The translations under genes were made by a program, and so were the position numbers. A stretch of DNA of 30,651 nucleotides from PALSA-1004 sp046596405 (GTDB lineage Bacteria > Pseudomonadota > Gammaproteobacteria > Burkholderiales > SG8-41). The stretch covers positions 1 to 30,651 of the forward strand of contig JBKJMN010000173.1 of NCBI GenBank assembly GCA_046596405.1, read 5' to 3'. Within the stretch, counting starts at the first letter, position 1. The number at the start of each line of letters is the position of its first letter. Under the pieces are notes generated by a model. The model saw only the letters and a program-made list of their open reading frames with translations, ran no database searches and was not told where the DNA came from. This document shows positions 7,102 to 15,318 of the stretch, piece after piece.

Positions 7102-7143
7102 GTGCGTTGCCGCACATACAGTGCCGGGTCTTTGGCCTAGCCT
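7102..7143 (+). promoter_or_regulatory. Recurrent dyad plus weak -10, mlaE operon (site C2)
   Basis: TGTGCG-TTGC-CGCACA at 7101-7116 (core 7102-7115), one of the most symmetric copies. On the plus strand TAGCCT lies 22 bp away at 7138-7143; it matches only T1, A2 and T6. Its centre is exactly 21 bp from that of C1, two DNA turns, so two dimers could sit on the same face. Confidence 0.45.
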
Positions 7144-7167
7144 TGGCGACTGCTTACACCGCGCCCA

Positions 7168-7227
7168 TTTATCCACCTATTTATCCACCATTTTCTCCGC
7201 CTTTTTATCCACCTTGTTCTCCGCCTT
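7168..7227 (+). repeat. Five 12-bp C-rich, G-poor tandem repeats in the mlaE leader
   Basis: Units tttatccaccta, tttatccaccat, tttctccgcctt, tttatccacctt and gttctccgcctt run head to tail. By my count there are 22 C and 3 G in 60 nt, very unlike the surrounding DNA. As RNA this is a regular series of YC dimers in an unstructured leader, which is what Rho binds. Confidence 0.85.
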
Positions 7228-7338
7228 TTACGCCGAAATCCCGCTTCCCATGGCAGCCGTCAAATTTAATTTTCGAACCGGTCGGCCCGCGATCGGCGCC
7301 GCGTTTCGTGCGCGCGCCGGCGCGCAACCGGGAGCGGT

Positions 7339-8511
7339 TTGATAGCGGCAATCCAGGTGCCGGGCCCGGCGCCTGCTAACCAGCCAGCCCGGCCGGCCTG
7401 CGTGTCGTCCGCGCCCGCCGCCATGGCGACGACGCCAGAGGGTCTCGCGCTCTCAGGATGCTGGACGGCATTCGGCATCAGCCCGCTCGACCGTCAGCTC
7501 GATACGCCGCCGGCTGCGCGCGGCGGGGAGATGGTCGTCGACGGCTCGCAGGTCGAGGCGCTCGATACCGTCGGCGTGTGGGTATTGCAGCATCTGCTGG
7601 CACGCCTGCATGATGAAGGCGTCAACGCGACGCTGCGCGGATGGCGGCCGGAGTTCACGCACCTGATCGGACTCATCGAAAGCACGCCGCCTGCGCCGCT
7701 CCCGGCGCCGCCGCGGCGGGGCTTCCTCGAGGCGGTCGGGCGAGCTACCGTGGGTGCGCTCGAACAACTCTTTGCGCTGATGAGTTTCATCGGCGAGAGC
7801 GCGCTCGCCCTCGCCGCCTCGGTGGCCCACCCGGCGCGAATCCGCTGGCGCCCGATTTTTTACAACATTCAAAGCGCCGGCCTGAATGCGCTGCCGATTG
7901 TCGGGGTGCTGTCGTTTTTGCTCGGCGTGGTCGTCGCCTATCAGGGCGCCGACCAGCTGCAGCGTTACGGCGCCAATATTTTCGTGGCGGACCTTGTCGG
8001 GCTGTCGATGCTGCGCGAATTCGCGCCGCTCATCACCGCGATCATCGCCGCCGGGCGTTCCGGTTCGGCGTACGCGGCGCAGATCGGCACGATGGCCGTG
8101 ACCGAGGAAATCGATGCGATGCGCACCCTCGGTATCGCGCCACAGGAATTGCTCGTGCTGCCGAAAATCATCGCGCTGATGGTTGCGCTGCCGCTCTTGA
8201 CCGTGTTTGCCGACGTGTGCGGCGTCGCCGGCGGCATGCTGATGGCGCAAACCAAACTGGGCGTCGGCCACGTCGAGTTCCTCGACCGTTTCGTCAACGC
8301 CGTCGAGCCTTCCACTTATCTCATCGGCATTGGCAAAGCGCCCGTGTTCGCCATAATCATCGCGATCACCGGCTGCTTCCAGGGGTTCCGCACTCACGGC
8401 GGCGCTGACAGCGTCGGCCGCCATACGACGCGCGCCGTGGTGCACTCGACCTTCCTGGTAATCGTCGCCGATTCGCTGTTTTCCATCGTCTTCAGCATTC
8501 TGGATCTATAA
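7339..8511 (+). CDS. mlaE: STAS-MlaE fusion: Mla-type lipid ABC transporter permease
   Basis: Predicted inner-membrane permease of an MCE-type phospholipid ABC transporter. Residues ~30-125 look like a STAS domain (EMVVDGSQVEALDTVGVWVL), the role played by separate MlaB in E. coli. The permease fills the rest, with LSFLLGVVVAYQGADQLQRYG, a Glu-rich cytoplasmic loop (VTEEIDAMRTLGI) and several membrane helices. The start is a TTG at 7339 with GGGAG 4-5 nt before it; an ATG at 7423 also starts before the STAS domain but has no clear SD, so the first ~28 residues are uncertain. It is first in the operon mlaE-mlaF-mlaD-lipoprotein, with 6 bp to mlaF. Confidence 0.92.
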   Translation: MIAAIQVPGPAPANQPARPACVSSAPAAMATTPEGLALSGCWTAFGISPLDRQLDTPPAARGGEMVVDGSQVEALDTVGVWVLQHLLARLHDEGVNATLRGWRPEFTHLIGLIESTPPAPLPAPPRRGFLEAVGRATVGALEQLFALMSFIGESALALAASVAHPARIRWRPIFYNIQSAGLNALPIVGVLSFLLGVVVAYQGADQLQRYGANIFVADLVGLSMLREFAPLITAIIAAGRSGSAYAAQIGTMAVTEEIDAMRTLGIAPQELLVLPKIIALMVALPLLTVFADVCGVAGGMLMAQTKLGVGHVEFLDRFVNAVEPSTYLIGIGKAPVFAIIIAITGCFQGFRTHGGADSVGRHTTRAVVHSTFLVIVADSLFSIVFSILDL

Positions 8512-8517
8512 GCAACC

Positions 8518-9327
8518 ATGGAAAACACCGCGCGCAATACGGCTGCGAACGACACGGCGGTGATCGAGATGCGGGCCGTATCGACGCGCTTTGGCGAGCA
8601 CGTCGTGCATCAGGACGTCGATCTCGACGTCCGGCGCGCCGAAATATTCGCGCTGGTCGGCGGCAGCGGTTCGGGAAAATCAACACTGTTGCGCGAAATG
8701 ATCATGCTGCAACGCCCGGATTCCGGTTCCATCCGCGTGCTCGGCGCCGATCTTCTGTCGCTCGACGAGCGCGCCGCGCAAGCGCTGTTAAAACGCATCG
8801 GCGTCATGTTTCAGCACGGCGGCCTGTTCGGTTCGCTCAACGTGAGCGAAAACGTCGGGCTGCCGCTGCGCGAGCACACCCGACTCACCGGCGAACTGAT
8901 CGACCGCATAGCCGCGTGGAAGCTGACGCTGACCGGTCTTGCGCCTGAAGCCGGCGCCCAGTATCCGTCCGAACTGAGTGGGGGCATGCTAAAACGCGCA
9001 TCGCTCGCACGCGCGCTCGCGCTCGACCCTGAACTTCTGTTCCTAGACGAGCCGACCGCCGGCCTCGACCCTGCGGCCGCCGCCGGCGTCGACGAGCTCG
9101 TATTGAAGCTGCGCGACACCTTTGGCCTGACCATCGTCATGATTACGCACGATCTCGACCTGCTGTGGCAGGTCGCCGACCGCGTCGCGGTGCTTGGCGA
9201 AGGCAAGGTGCAGGCGGTCGGCTCGATGGACGAACTGTCGCGCGTCGATCTCCCGCTGGTGCGGCTTTTTTTCGAGGGCGCGCGCGGGCGCGCCGCGCAC
9301 GCGCAGACAGCGCCGAAAGCCCACTGA
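8518..9327 (+). CDS. mlaF: Mla-type ABC transporter ATPase
   Basis: Predicted ATPase driving the MCE-type lipid transporter. All motifs are intact: Walker A GGSGSGKST (48-56), Q-loop Gln99, signature LSGGM (153-157; the Met in place of Gln is usual in MlaF proteins), Walker B LLFLDE (173-178), D-loop and switch His211 in ITHDLD. Length 269 is normal for the family. It starts 6 bp after mlaE with only a weak SD, so coupled translation is likely, and ends 3 bp before mlaD. Confidence 0.95.
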   Translation: MENTARNTAANDTAVIEMRAVSTRFGEHVVHQDVDLDVRRAEIFALVGGSGSGKSTLLREMIMLQRPDSGSIRVLGADLLSLDERAAQALLKRIGVMFQHGGLFGSLNVSENVGLPLREHTRLTGELIDRIAAWKLTLTGLAPEAGAQYPSELSGGMLKRASLARALALDPELLFLDEPTAGLDPAAAAGVDELVLKLRDTFGLTIVMITHDLDLLWQVADRVAVLGEGKVQAVGSMDELSRVDLPLVRLFFEGARGRAAHAQTAPKAH

Positions 9328-9330
9328 CCC

Positions 9331-10269
9331 ATGGAAACCAAAGTGAATTTCGCCGCCGTCGGCGTGTTCGTCGTAGTCCTGCTCGCTGCGCTGGTCGCTG
9401 GCATCCTGTGGCTCGCCTCCGGCGGCGCCTCCAAGAAGCATTACGATCATTACCTCGCGATCGAGAAAGAATCGGTCGCTGGCCTGAACCTCAACGCAGC
9501 CGTCAAATACAACGGCGTCGACGTCGGCAAGGTCAGCGATATCCGGCTCGATCCCGAAGATCCCACCCGGGTGACGCTCGAATTCCTGATCGAACGCGGC
9601 ACGCCGATAAAAACGGACACCGAAGCGGTGCTCAAAACGCAGGGCCTGACCGGGATCGCGTATGTCGAATTGAGCGGCAGCACCGCCGGCGCGCCGCCGC
9701 TGCGCGCCGCCCCCGGCGAGCAATATCCGGTGATCCGCACCAAGCCTTCGCTCGCCGCGCGGCTCGAGAACGTGTTGTCGACCGCGCTCTCCAAACTCGA
9801 CGCGACGTCGAACACCATCAACGAGCTGCTCAGCAAGGAGAATCTGGAATCGATCAAGTCGACGCTCGCCAATATCTCGGCGGTGACGCAAGCGGTGGCC
9901 GCGCGCAAGGACGAGTTCAACGCCGGTATTGCGAGCGCGGCCCAAACCTTCGACCATACGGCGCGCGCGACCGCCGACCTGGGCCCGGTGATCGAGCGCA
10001 TCGGGCGCAGCGCGGATGCGCTGGAAAAACTCGGGAATGAAGGTGCGCTGGCCAGCGCCAGCGCCGGCAAGACCGTCGACTCGGTCGGCGCCGACATCAA
10101 ACGTTTCACCGCCGACACGCTGCCCGAAGTGCAGCGCCTGCTGGGCGAGATGAATGTGCTCGCGGCGTCGCTGCGCCGGCTCAGCAACAAAGTCGAAGGC
10201 AGTCCCGGCGGGTTGCTGCTCGGCCGCCGGCCGGTGCCGCCGGGTCCGGGCGAGGAGGCGGAGAAATGA
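9331..10269 (+). CDS. mlaD: MCE-domain protein (MlaD-type)
   Basis: Predicted inner-membrane-anchored, periplasmic MCE protein that forms the lipid channel of the transporter. One N-terminal helix (residues ~7-29) is followed by an MCE domain (~40-120: YNGVDVGKVSDIRLDPEDPTRV, TGIAYVELSG). Residues ~140-290 are helical with Ala/Leu repeats, longer than E. coli MlaD (~183 residues) and like the long MCE proteins of beta- and alphaproteobacteria. Its TGA overlaps the ATG of the next gene (ATGA). Confidence 0.93.
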   Translation: METKVNFAAVGVFVVVLLAALVAGILWLASGGASKKHYDHYLAIEKESVAGLNLNAAVKYNGVDVGKVSDIRLDPEDPTRVTLEFLIERGTPIKTDTEAVLKTQGLTGIAYVELSGSTAGAPPLRAAPGEQYPVIRTKPSLAARLENVLSTALSKLDATSNTINELLSKENLESIKSTLANISAVTQAVAARKDEFNAGIASAAQTFDHTARATADLGPVIERIGRSADALEKLGNEGALASASAGKTVDSVGADIKRFTADTLPEVQRLLGEMNVLAASLRRLSNKVEGSPGGLLLGRRPVPPGPGEEAEK

Positions 10270-10946
10270 CGCCAACTGTATCTTGCGCGCCGGGCTGGCG
10301 GCCCGTGGGCGCCGCGCTGGCGCTGTTGCTGCTCGGCGCGTGCGGCGCGTTGAAGCCGCTGCTCGCGCCGGCCACGCATCCGAAATCTTACGCGCTCGCC
10401 GAGGGACCGGACGCCGTGACGACGCCCGCACCGGCGCCGATGACGGCGCTTACCCTGATCGTTAGCCCGCCGCACGCGGCGGCCGGTTTCGACAGCCAGC
10501 GCATGGTGTATTTGCGCCGCGCGGACGAGCTCCAATATTTTGCGTATAACGAATGGATAGACACGCCCCCGCGCATGCTCGCGCCGCTGATCGTCACCGC
10601 GGTTAAGGCGAGCGGCGCATTTCGCGCCGTGGTGCAGACGCCGAGCCCGGCGACCGGCGATATGCGGCTCGACGCGGAGATCCTGCGCCTGCAGCACGAA
10701 TTCTTTGACAGCCCCAGCAAGGTGCGTCTCACGTTGCGCGCTTATATCGTGGACGTCACGACGCGCCGGGTGGTCGCTTCGCGCGAATTCGAAGCGCTCG
10801 CCGCAGCGCCGAGCGAAGACGCGCGCGGCGGCGTCACGGCCGCCCACGCCGCGGTGCGCAGCGTGCTCAAGGAACTCGCTGAATTCTGCGCGCAAACCGC
10901 GAGCCAGTCGTCGCCGCGCGCGGCTCCTGCGCCGCTCGCCCGCTAA
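10266..10946 (+). CDS. ABC-transport auxiliary lipoprotein (PqiC-like)
   Basis: A 226-residue lipoprotein: signal peptide with lipobox LLGAC (Cys26), then a domain with YALAEG, RMVYLRRADELQYFAYNEW and LRLQHEFF, typical of the auxiliary lipoprotein family that accompanies MCE transporters. It probably sits in the outer membrane as partner of the MlaD protein (by analogy with PqiC). It is the last gene of the operon and starts inside the mlaD stop. It faces the PLD-type gene across 31 bp. Confidence 0.85.
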   Translation: MTPTVSCAPGWRPVGAALALLLLGACGALKPLLAPATHPKSYALAEGPDAVTTPAPAPMTALTLIVSPPHAAAGFDSQRMVYLRRADELQYFAYNEWIDTPPRMLAPLIVTAVKASGAFRAVVQTPSPATGDMRLDAEILRLQHEFFDSPSKVRLTLRAYIVDVTTRRVVASREFEALAAAPSEDARGGVTAAHAAVRSVLKELAEFCAQTASQSSPRAAPAPLAR

Positions 10947-10981
10947 AAAAGCGCGCGCGACAGCGTGACCGCGCCGGTCAC
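10945..10981 (-). terminator. Weak terminator candidate after the PLD gene
   Basis: The minus strand after the PLD stop has a GTGACC/GGTCAC inverted repeat (10965-10981), then GC-rich sequence and six T residues (10950-10945). The hairpin does not abut the T-run directly, though an alternative GCGCG/CGCGC pairing lies closer. Could serve the convergent transcripts. Confidence 0.3.
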
Positions 10982-12360
10982 AACCAGTATCGCCACACCC
11001 GCGCCGACCATTCTTTGAGCCGGTACTGCAGCGGCCGGCGCGCCCACGCCTCGACGGTGATGCGCGTCGAGGCGGCGAGATCCTGCTCGAACATACTCTC
11101 CATCTGGCGCGCGAACTCGGGCGCCAGGATGACCGCGTTTATTTCGTCGTTGTGCAGGAAACTGCGCCAGTCAAGATTGGTCGAGCCGATCGACGACCAC
11201 ACGCCGTCGATCACGGCGGTCTTGGAATGCAGCACGCCGCCGCCGCGTTCGAAAATCCGCACGCCAGCCGCGAGCAATTCGCTGTAATACGATCGGCCGG
11301 CGTGAAATACCAGGCCTGAGTCGGACACGCCCGGCAGCACCAGCGTCACATCGACGCCGCGCCGGGCCGCATCGAGGAGCGCGCCCAGCATCTGCGGATC
11401 GGGCACGAAGTACGCATTGGTGAAATGAGCCGATTTCTCCGCATTTGTTATCGCCGATATGAGGGTTAAATAAATCAGGCTATGGGGATCCTCGTACGAG
11501 CTGCCGATGCTGCGCACGAGCGCCGTGCCTTTGACCTCCAGCTGCGGGAAATAATTTTTTTCCGCCAGCGGCGCGCCGCGCTGCTTCTGCCACGTGGCCA
11601 TGAAAAGCTTCTGAAATTCCGCGACGACCGGACCTTCGATCTGGACATGGGTGTCGCGCCAGCCGCTTTTGGTTGACGACGGCTGGGAGCGCACCGGACT
11701 CGAGCCGCGCGAATAAACGTTGCTGATGTTGATGCCGCCGATGAACGCGGTGCGCCCGTCGACCACCAGCAGCTTGCGGTGATCGCGGTTATTGACCTGC
11801 CAGCCTTTCCGGGCGGTGAGCGGGTTGACCGGATTGAACTCGAGCACCTGGACGCCGCCCGCTTTCAAGCGCTCGAAAAAGCTCGCGGGGGTGCCGATCG
11901 AGCCGACACTGTCGTAGATAATGTTGACCTGCACGCCCTGCGCCTGCTTCTCCAGCAGGAGATCGGCGAACCGGCGGCCCGTCTCGTCGTCTTCGAAGAT
12001 GTACGTTTCGAGGTTGATGTGATCTTTTGCGCCGCCCATCGCCGCCAGCATGGCGCGGTAGGTTGCGGGTCCGTCCTGCAGCAGCACGGCCTTGTTGCCG
12101 GCGCTGAGCGGACTGTCGACGATCGCCTGTTCCAGCGCGATATGCTTTTCCAGGATGTCGACATCGCCGGATTTGCGTTTGAGCTCGGCGAGGATTGCCG
12201 CCGTTTTGGCCGGCGACAAACGGCCGCGCGCGCCTTCCATGCGCACCGGCGCGGTGTTGACGCCCTCCATGTAAAGCCGGGCGTCCGGCAACGACGCACA
12301 GCCTGCGATCGCGAGCAGCGCGACTATCGAGGCGGCGAAACTGCCGGGCCGGCGCATCAT
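10978..12360 (-). CDS. Phospholipase D / cardiolipin-synthase-like lipoprotein
   Basis: A 460-residue PLD-superfamily protein with two complete HKD motifs: His194-Lys196-Asp201 (HRKLLVVDG, followed by FIGGINIS) and His378-Lys380-Asp385 (HSKTAVIDG, followed by SIGSTNLDWRS). It could act as a cardiolipin synthase or other phosphatidyl-transferase; substrate unknown. Unlike membrane-helix cardiolipin synthases it begins with a lipoprotein signal, LLAIAGC with Cys21, so it should be anchored by lipid outside the cytoplasm. The start at 12358-12360 overlaps the AsmA stop as ATGA; an upstream start would lose the signal peptide. Downstream of ompA-like and asmA-like genes. Confidence 0.88.
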   Translation of the reverse strand: MMRRPGSFAASIVALLAIAGCASLPDARLYMEGVNTAPVRMEGARGRLSPAKTAAILAELKRKSGDVDILEKHIALEQAIVDSPLSAGNKAVLLQDGPATYRAMLAAMGGAKDHINLETYIFEDDETGRRFADLLLEKQAQGVQVNIIYDSVGSIGTPASFFERLKAGGVQVLEFNPVNPLTARKGWQVNNRDHRKLLVVDGRTAFIGGINISNVYSRGSSPVRSQPSSTKSGWRDTHVQIEGPVVAEFQKLFMATWQKQRGAPLAEKNYFPQLEVKGTALVRSIGSSYEDPHSLIYLTLISAITNAEKSAHFTNAYFVPDPQMLGALLDAARRGVDVTLVLPGVSDSGLVFHAGRSYYSELLAAGVRIFERGGGVLHSKTAVIDGVWSSIGSTNLDWRSFLHNDEINAVILAPEFARQMESMFEQDLAASTRITVEAWARRPLQYRLKEWSARVWRYWL

Positions 12361-14318
12361 TTTTTGTTGTTCCGCGGTGCCATATCGCTCGCCTTGACGC
12401 CGGTATCCGCCTTGGCCTGGCTCATGAGGGCGGCACAATTGCTCTCCTTGCGCTGGCCGAACTCAAGCAGCGGAATCAGCGCGCCCAGGCCGGCAGTGAC
12501 CGCCCCTAATGCAATCGCGAGGCCGCCGCGCGCGAGTGCGCCGCCCAACTCGGGGCGCACTACCGGCGTCTTGAACGTACCGGTGATCGCGATTGGCCCC
12601 CGCAACGACGCGAGGCTGAAGCCTTTGGACTGCGAAACCAGCCTGAGCCGTAACGCCTCGTCGGCGAAATTCACGTCGCCGCTGCCGGTCACATTGACCT
12701 TGGGCGTATCGAGCAAGAGCGACTCCACTTTGAAATCGCCGTCGACCGCCTTGAAATTGCCGACCATGCAGCGCACCGGCACCTGCTTGTCGCCGCCCAT
12801 GAACACGAGAATCGAATTCGCGATGTCGAGGTTCGAAAGCCGCAGCATGAGCTCGCTGACCGAGCCGCCGTCCATGATCAGTGCCGCTTCGCCGTTGGCC
12901 GTGCCGAGCATCTGCGCGATCGAATTGCCGGTGCCCGTCAGTCGCGCGCGGCCGCCCATCGTGCCGGTATCGGCGGCGGCCAGCTTCGCGTTCGGGAACA
13001 TCTGCGAGAGGTCGAGCCCTTTTGCCGTAATGTCGGCGCGGACCGCGATACGCGGCTTGCGCCCGTCCATTTCGATTTGCATGACCAGATTGCCGCGGGC
13101 CACGCCGAAGTCGAGCGGCGCGAGTTTGAGCACGCCATTGGTGACGATCAGGTGCGCGGTCATTTTTTGGAGCGGCATTTTATCGGTGACGACTTTTTCC
13201 CCGCGGAAAGTAACGTCGGCGTCGGCCGCCTTGAGCTTATCGAGGCTGAATGGCTCTGCGGGCAGCACTTTGTCGGCCGGGGGCGGGGCCTGGCTGGACC
13301 GGTCTCCGCGGTCGCCGCCAATGAAACCGCCAAGGTCCCGCATGCGCAATTGCTGCGACACCAGGTTCGCGCGAATCAACTGCGGACGCCTGCCGCGGTC
13401 GACCGAGAAATCCCCGGCGAGATCGCTTTGGCCTACCTTGCCTTTAAACCGCCTGAACGTCCACACGTCGCCGGCATGATCGAGGTAGCCTGCGAGCTTG
13501 TAGGCGGGCGTCGGCGGTATCGGCACCCCGATGATCGGAAACAGCTGCGCGAGATCGCTGCCTTCAAGCGTGAAATTGAGCTGCTCGCCCTTCAAGTGCA
13601 GCGGGTCGAGCAGCATGCCGTCGATGCTCGCCTTCGTGGTCCCGATCGTCCCGTTCGCCTTGACCGGATACGGACGGTCGGCGCTGCGCAGGCTCAGCAG
13701 CGCGCCACCCCGCGCGTGCAGCGTTGTCGCGAGGCCCTTGAAGCGGCCTTTGCCCGCGATCTCGAGACTGCCCTCGGGATCTGCCGCGCTGCCCGCGACA
13801 GTTTTGACGTCCAGCGCGAGATCGGTGTTGCTGCGCGGATCGCGATAAGTTGCGCTGCCGTTGTCGATCGAGAGCGCGCCGATATACGGCAACTCGAACG
13901 GTTGGTCGGATTTTTTGCGCGCGTTGTCGAATACCCAGTTCGGCGTGTCGTCCTTGGCGACTTCGAGCGCGACGCGCGGCTCGGACAGGTTGATTTCTTG
14001 AAACGCCAGCGTTCCGCCCAGCAGCTTCAGCAGGTCGAACCTGAAATCGAGCCGCTTTATTTGCGCCATCGTCGGCTCGCGCGCCCATTCTGCGTTGCCC
14101 ATCACGACGTCGTTGGCGATGACGCGCGGATGCAGCGACAGCTTGACATCCAGGTCGCCATTGATCGCGAAACTGCGGCCGGTGTCGCGCGTCACTTTGC
14201 GCGCGAGCGGATCGCGCAGCCAGTTCCAGTCGAACAACGCGACGATCAGAACAAGCACCAGGATCAGGCCAAGGAATATGCCGCCGGCCCATTTCCACGC
14301 GCGGTGGTTATTCTTCAT
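12357..14318 (-). CDS. AsmA-family protein
   Basis: A 653-residue protein with one N-terminal membrane helix (~11-31) and a long periplasmic part. The opening LARKVTRDTGRSFAINGDL, repeated beta-rich segments (VMGNAEWA, INLSEPRVALEVAKD) and the C-terminal VNVTGSGDVNFADEALRLRL are typical of AsmA proteins, which are related to bridge-like lipid-transport proteins acting between inner and outer membrane. Coupled by ATGA to the PLD-type gene, which suggests a shared task in envelope lipid handling (inference). Starts 113 bp after the ompA-like gene on the same strand. Confidence 0.9.
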   Translation of the reverse strand: MKNNHRAWKWAGGIFLGLILVLVLIVALFDWNWLRDPLARKVTRDTGRSFAINGDLDVKLSLHPRVIANDVVMGNAEWAREPTMAQIKRLDFRFDLLKLLGGTLAFQEINLSEPRVALEVAKDDTPNWVFDNARKKSDQPFELPYIGALSIDNGSATYRDPRSNTDLALDVKTVAGSAADPEGSLEIAGKGRFKGLATTLHARGGALLSLRSADRPYPVKANGTIGTTKASIDGMLLDPLHLKGEQLNFTLEGSDLAQLFPIIGVPIPPTPAYKLAGYLDHAGDVWTFRRFKGKVGQSDLAGDFSVDRGRRPQLIRANLVSQQLRMRDLGGFIGGDRGDRSSQAPPPADKVLPAEPFSLDKLKAADADVTFRGEKVVTDKMPLQKMTAHLIVTNGVLKLAPLDFGVARGNLVMQIEMDGRKPRIAVRADITAKGLDLSQMFPNAKLAAADTGTMGGRARLTGTGNSIAQMLGTANGEAALIMDGGSVSELMLRLSNLDIANSILVFMGGDKQVPVRCMVGNFKAVDGDFKVESLLLDTPKVNVTGSGDVNFADEALRLRLVSQSKGFSLASLRGPIAITGTFKTPVVRPELGGALARGGLAIALGAVTAGLGALIPLLEFGQRKESNCAALMSQAKADTGVKASDMAPRNNKK

Positions 14319-14373
14319 GCGAGTGAGACGAATTTATTGAGCATGGACATGGTGGACTGAAAGTTGACGTGAA

Positions 14374-14390
14374 AACCGCCGCGGACGGTT
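14374..14390 (-). terminator. Weak hairpin between ompA-like and asmA-like genes
   Basis: On the minus strand AACCGTCCGCGGCGGTT can pair as a 7-bp stem (one G-T) with a 3-nt loop, followed by TTC. At best a leaky terminator or a processing hairpin. Confidence 0.25.
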
Positions 14391-14431
14391 GAGGCCACGC
14401 GGCGGGTTGGAGTTGCCTGAATCGGCGGACG

Positions 14432-15151
14432 CTATTTCGGGGCCGGCACGTCTTTGGTACCGGTTACTTCGACGTCGACGCGGCGGTCAGGCTGCAGGCA
14501 GGCGATGACTTTCGGACTTTTCGGTCCTTTGCAATCGCCCGGCTTGGTGACCGGTTGCGACTTGCCTTTGCCCGTCGCGCTGATACGGTTCAGCGGAATT
14601 TCCTTGGCCGCCAGATAATCCTTCACGGCATTGGCGCGGCGCTCCGAAAGATTCTGGTTGTAGGCGACGCTGCCAAAACGGTCGGCATGGCCGGTCGCGA
14701 TGATCACCTCGTATTTGGCGCCTTGCAGGGTACGCGTCAATTCGTCGAGCATCGCTTTACCTTCGGGCTTCAACACGGCCTTGTCGAAATCGAACAGCGC
14801 ATCGGCCGAGAAGTTTATTTTCTGCGGCAGCATTTTCTCCGGCGCGGGTTTCGGTGCCGGCGCGGGTTTAGCGGGCGCGGGTGCCGGCGCTACTTTGGGC
14901 GCTACGGGCGCGACGGCGACCGGTTTCGGGCACAAGTCCGGCGTGCATTGCTGGCAGGCCTTGGCGGCGGCGGCGCGCGCGGGCGTCCAGTCGCTGGTGC
15001 GCACGCAAACCGTGCCGCCCACCGCGGTGACTACGCTGAAATCGGGCCCGTTGACGAGGTAACCTTGGTTGGTGCTGTTTACCTGCGCCATAGCCAATGC
15101 CGGAAACAGCAGCGCTGCGCCGGCAAGTGTCCGTGCTCGAAATGCAATCAT
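14432..15151 (-). CDS. OmpA-family outer-membrane / peptidoglycan-binding protein
   Basis: A 239-residue protein: signal peptide (~1-22, ending ALAMA), a short domain with a Cys cluster (ACQQCTPDLC), a Pro/Ala/Lys linker (~80-105), and a C-terminal OmpA domain with ALFDFDKAVLKPEG and TGHADRFGSVAYNQNLSERRA, which binds peptidoglycan. No full beta-barrel is present, so it is probably a periplasmic or outer-membrane-attached linker protein. SD AGGGAG lies 8 nt before the ATG. The dyad and TATAGT at 15277-15318 form its likely promoter. Confidence 0.9.
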   Translation of the reverse strand: MIAFRARTLAGAALLFPALAMAQVNSTNQGYLVNGPDFSVVTAVGGTVCVRTSDWTPARAAAAKACQQCTPDLCPKPVAVAPVAPKVAPAPAPAKPAPAPKPAPEKMLPQKINFSADALFDFDKAVLKPEGKAMLDELTRTLQGAKYEVIIATGHADRFGSVAYNQNLSERRANAVKDYLAAKEIPLNRISATGKGKSQPVTKPGDCKGPKSPKVIACLQPDRRVDVEVTGTKDVPAPK

Positions 15152-15276
15152 GAGTTACTCCCTTTTAACCAGCTGGCACGGGCACGAAAACAGTGCCGCA
15201 ACGCCGATGACGTACACGCGGCAATCGCGTATTCGGCCGACGTGGTCCGGTGCGCGGGGAATTCGTCGACGGCCAT

Positions 15277-15318
15277 ACTATAGTCTTCCGCGGCGCGCGG
15301 TGCTGTGCGGTAGCGCAC
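15277..15318 (-). promoter_or_regulatory. Recurrent dyad plus -10, ompA-like gene (site D)
   Basis: TGTGCG-GTAG-CGCACA (15304-15319, core 15305-15318) with TATAGT (5 of 6) on the minus strand at 15277-15282, 22 bp away. If the start is 15270, the dyad centre lies at -41.5 exactly, and no -35 box is evident, as expected of an activator-dependent promoter. Confidence 0.6.

Larger units (their letters stand above)
6955..7338. other. Intergenic region before mlaE, 384 bp
   Basis: Holds a small inverted repeat GCGTC-N8-GACGC (6967-6984), the paired dyads C1 and C2 (7081-7115), and a run of 12-bp repeats (7168-7227). Frames crossing it (for example 7017-7379) read the repeats as Pro-Pro tetrapeptides and lack any other protein-like feature, so I regard the region as regulatory and mRNA leader. 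Confidence 0.6.

Noticed and set aside
7168..7213. Three TTATCCACC words that resemble DnaA boxes (possible replication origin)
   Set aside because: They are part of a 12-bp tandem repeat, each has a mismatch in the last base of the DnaA box, there is no AT-rich unwinding region, and no dnaA, dnaN, parA or similar gene nearby.
7017..7379. Plus-strand frame encoding Tyr/Ser-Pro-Pro tetrapeptide repeats
   Set aside because: The repeats come from the 12-bp DNA array; the rest lacks any protein-like pattern, has no SD and overlaps the mlaE start.
9043..10895. Long minus-strand frames opposite mlaF, mlaD and the auxiliary lipoprotein
   Set aside because: They run antisense to a coupled operon of recognisable proteins and have no motifs.
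13077..14360. Plus-strand 427-residue frame opposite the AsmA gene
   Set aside because: Antisense shadow; no motifs and heavy Arg content.
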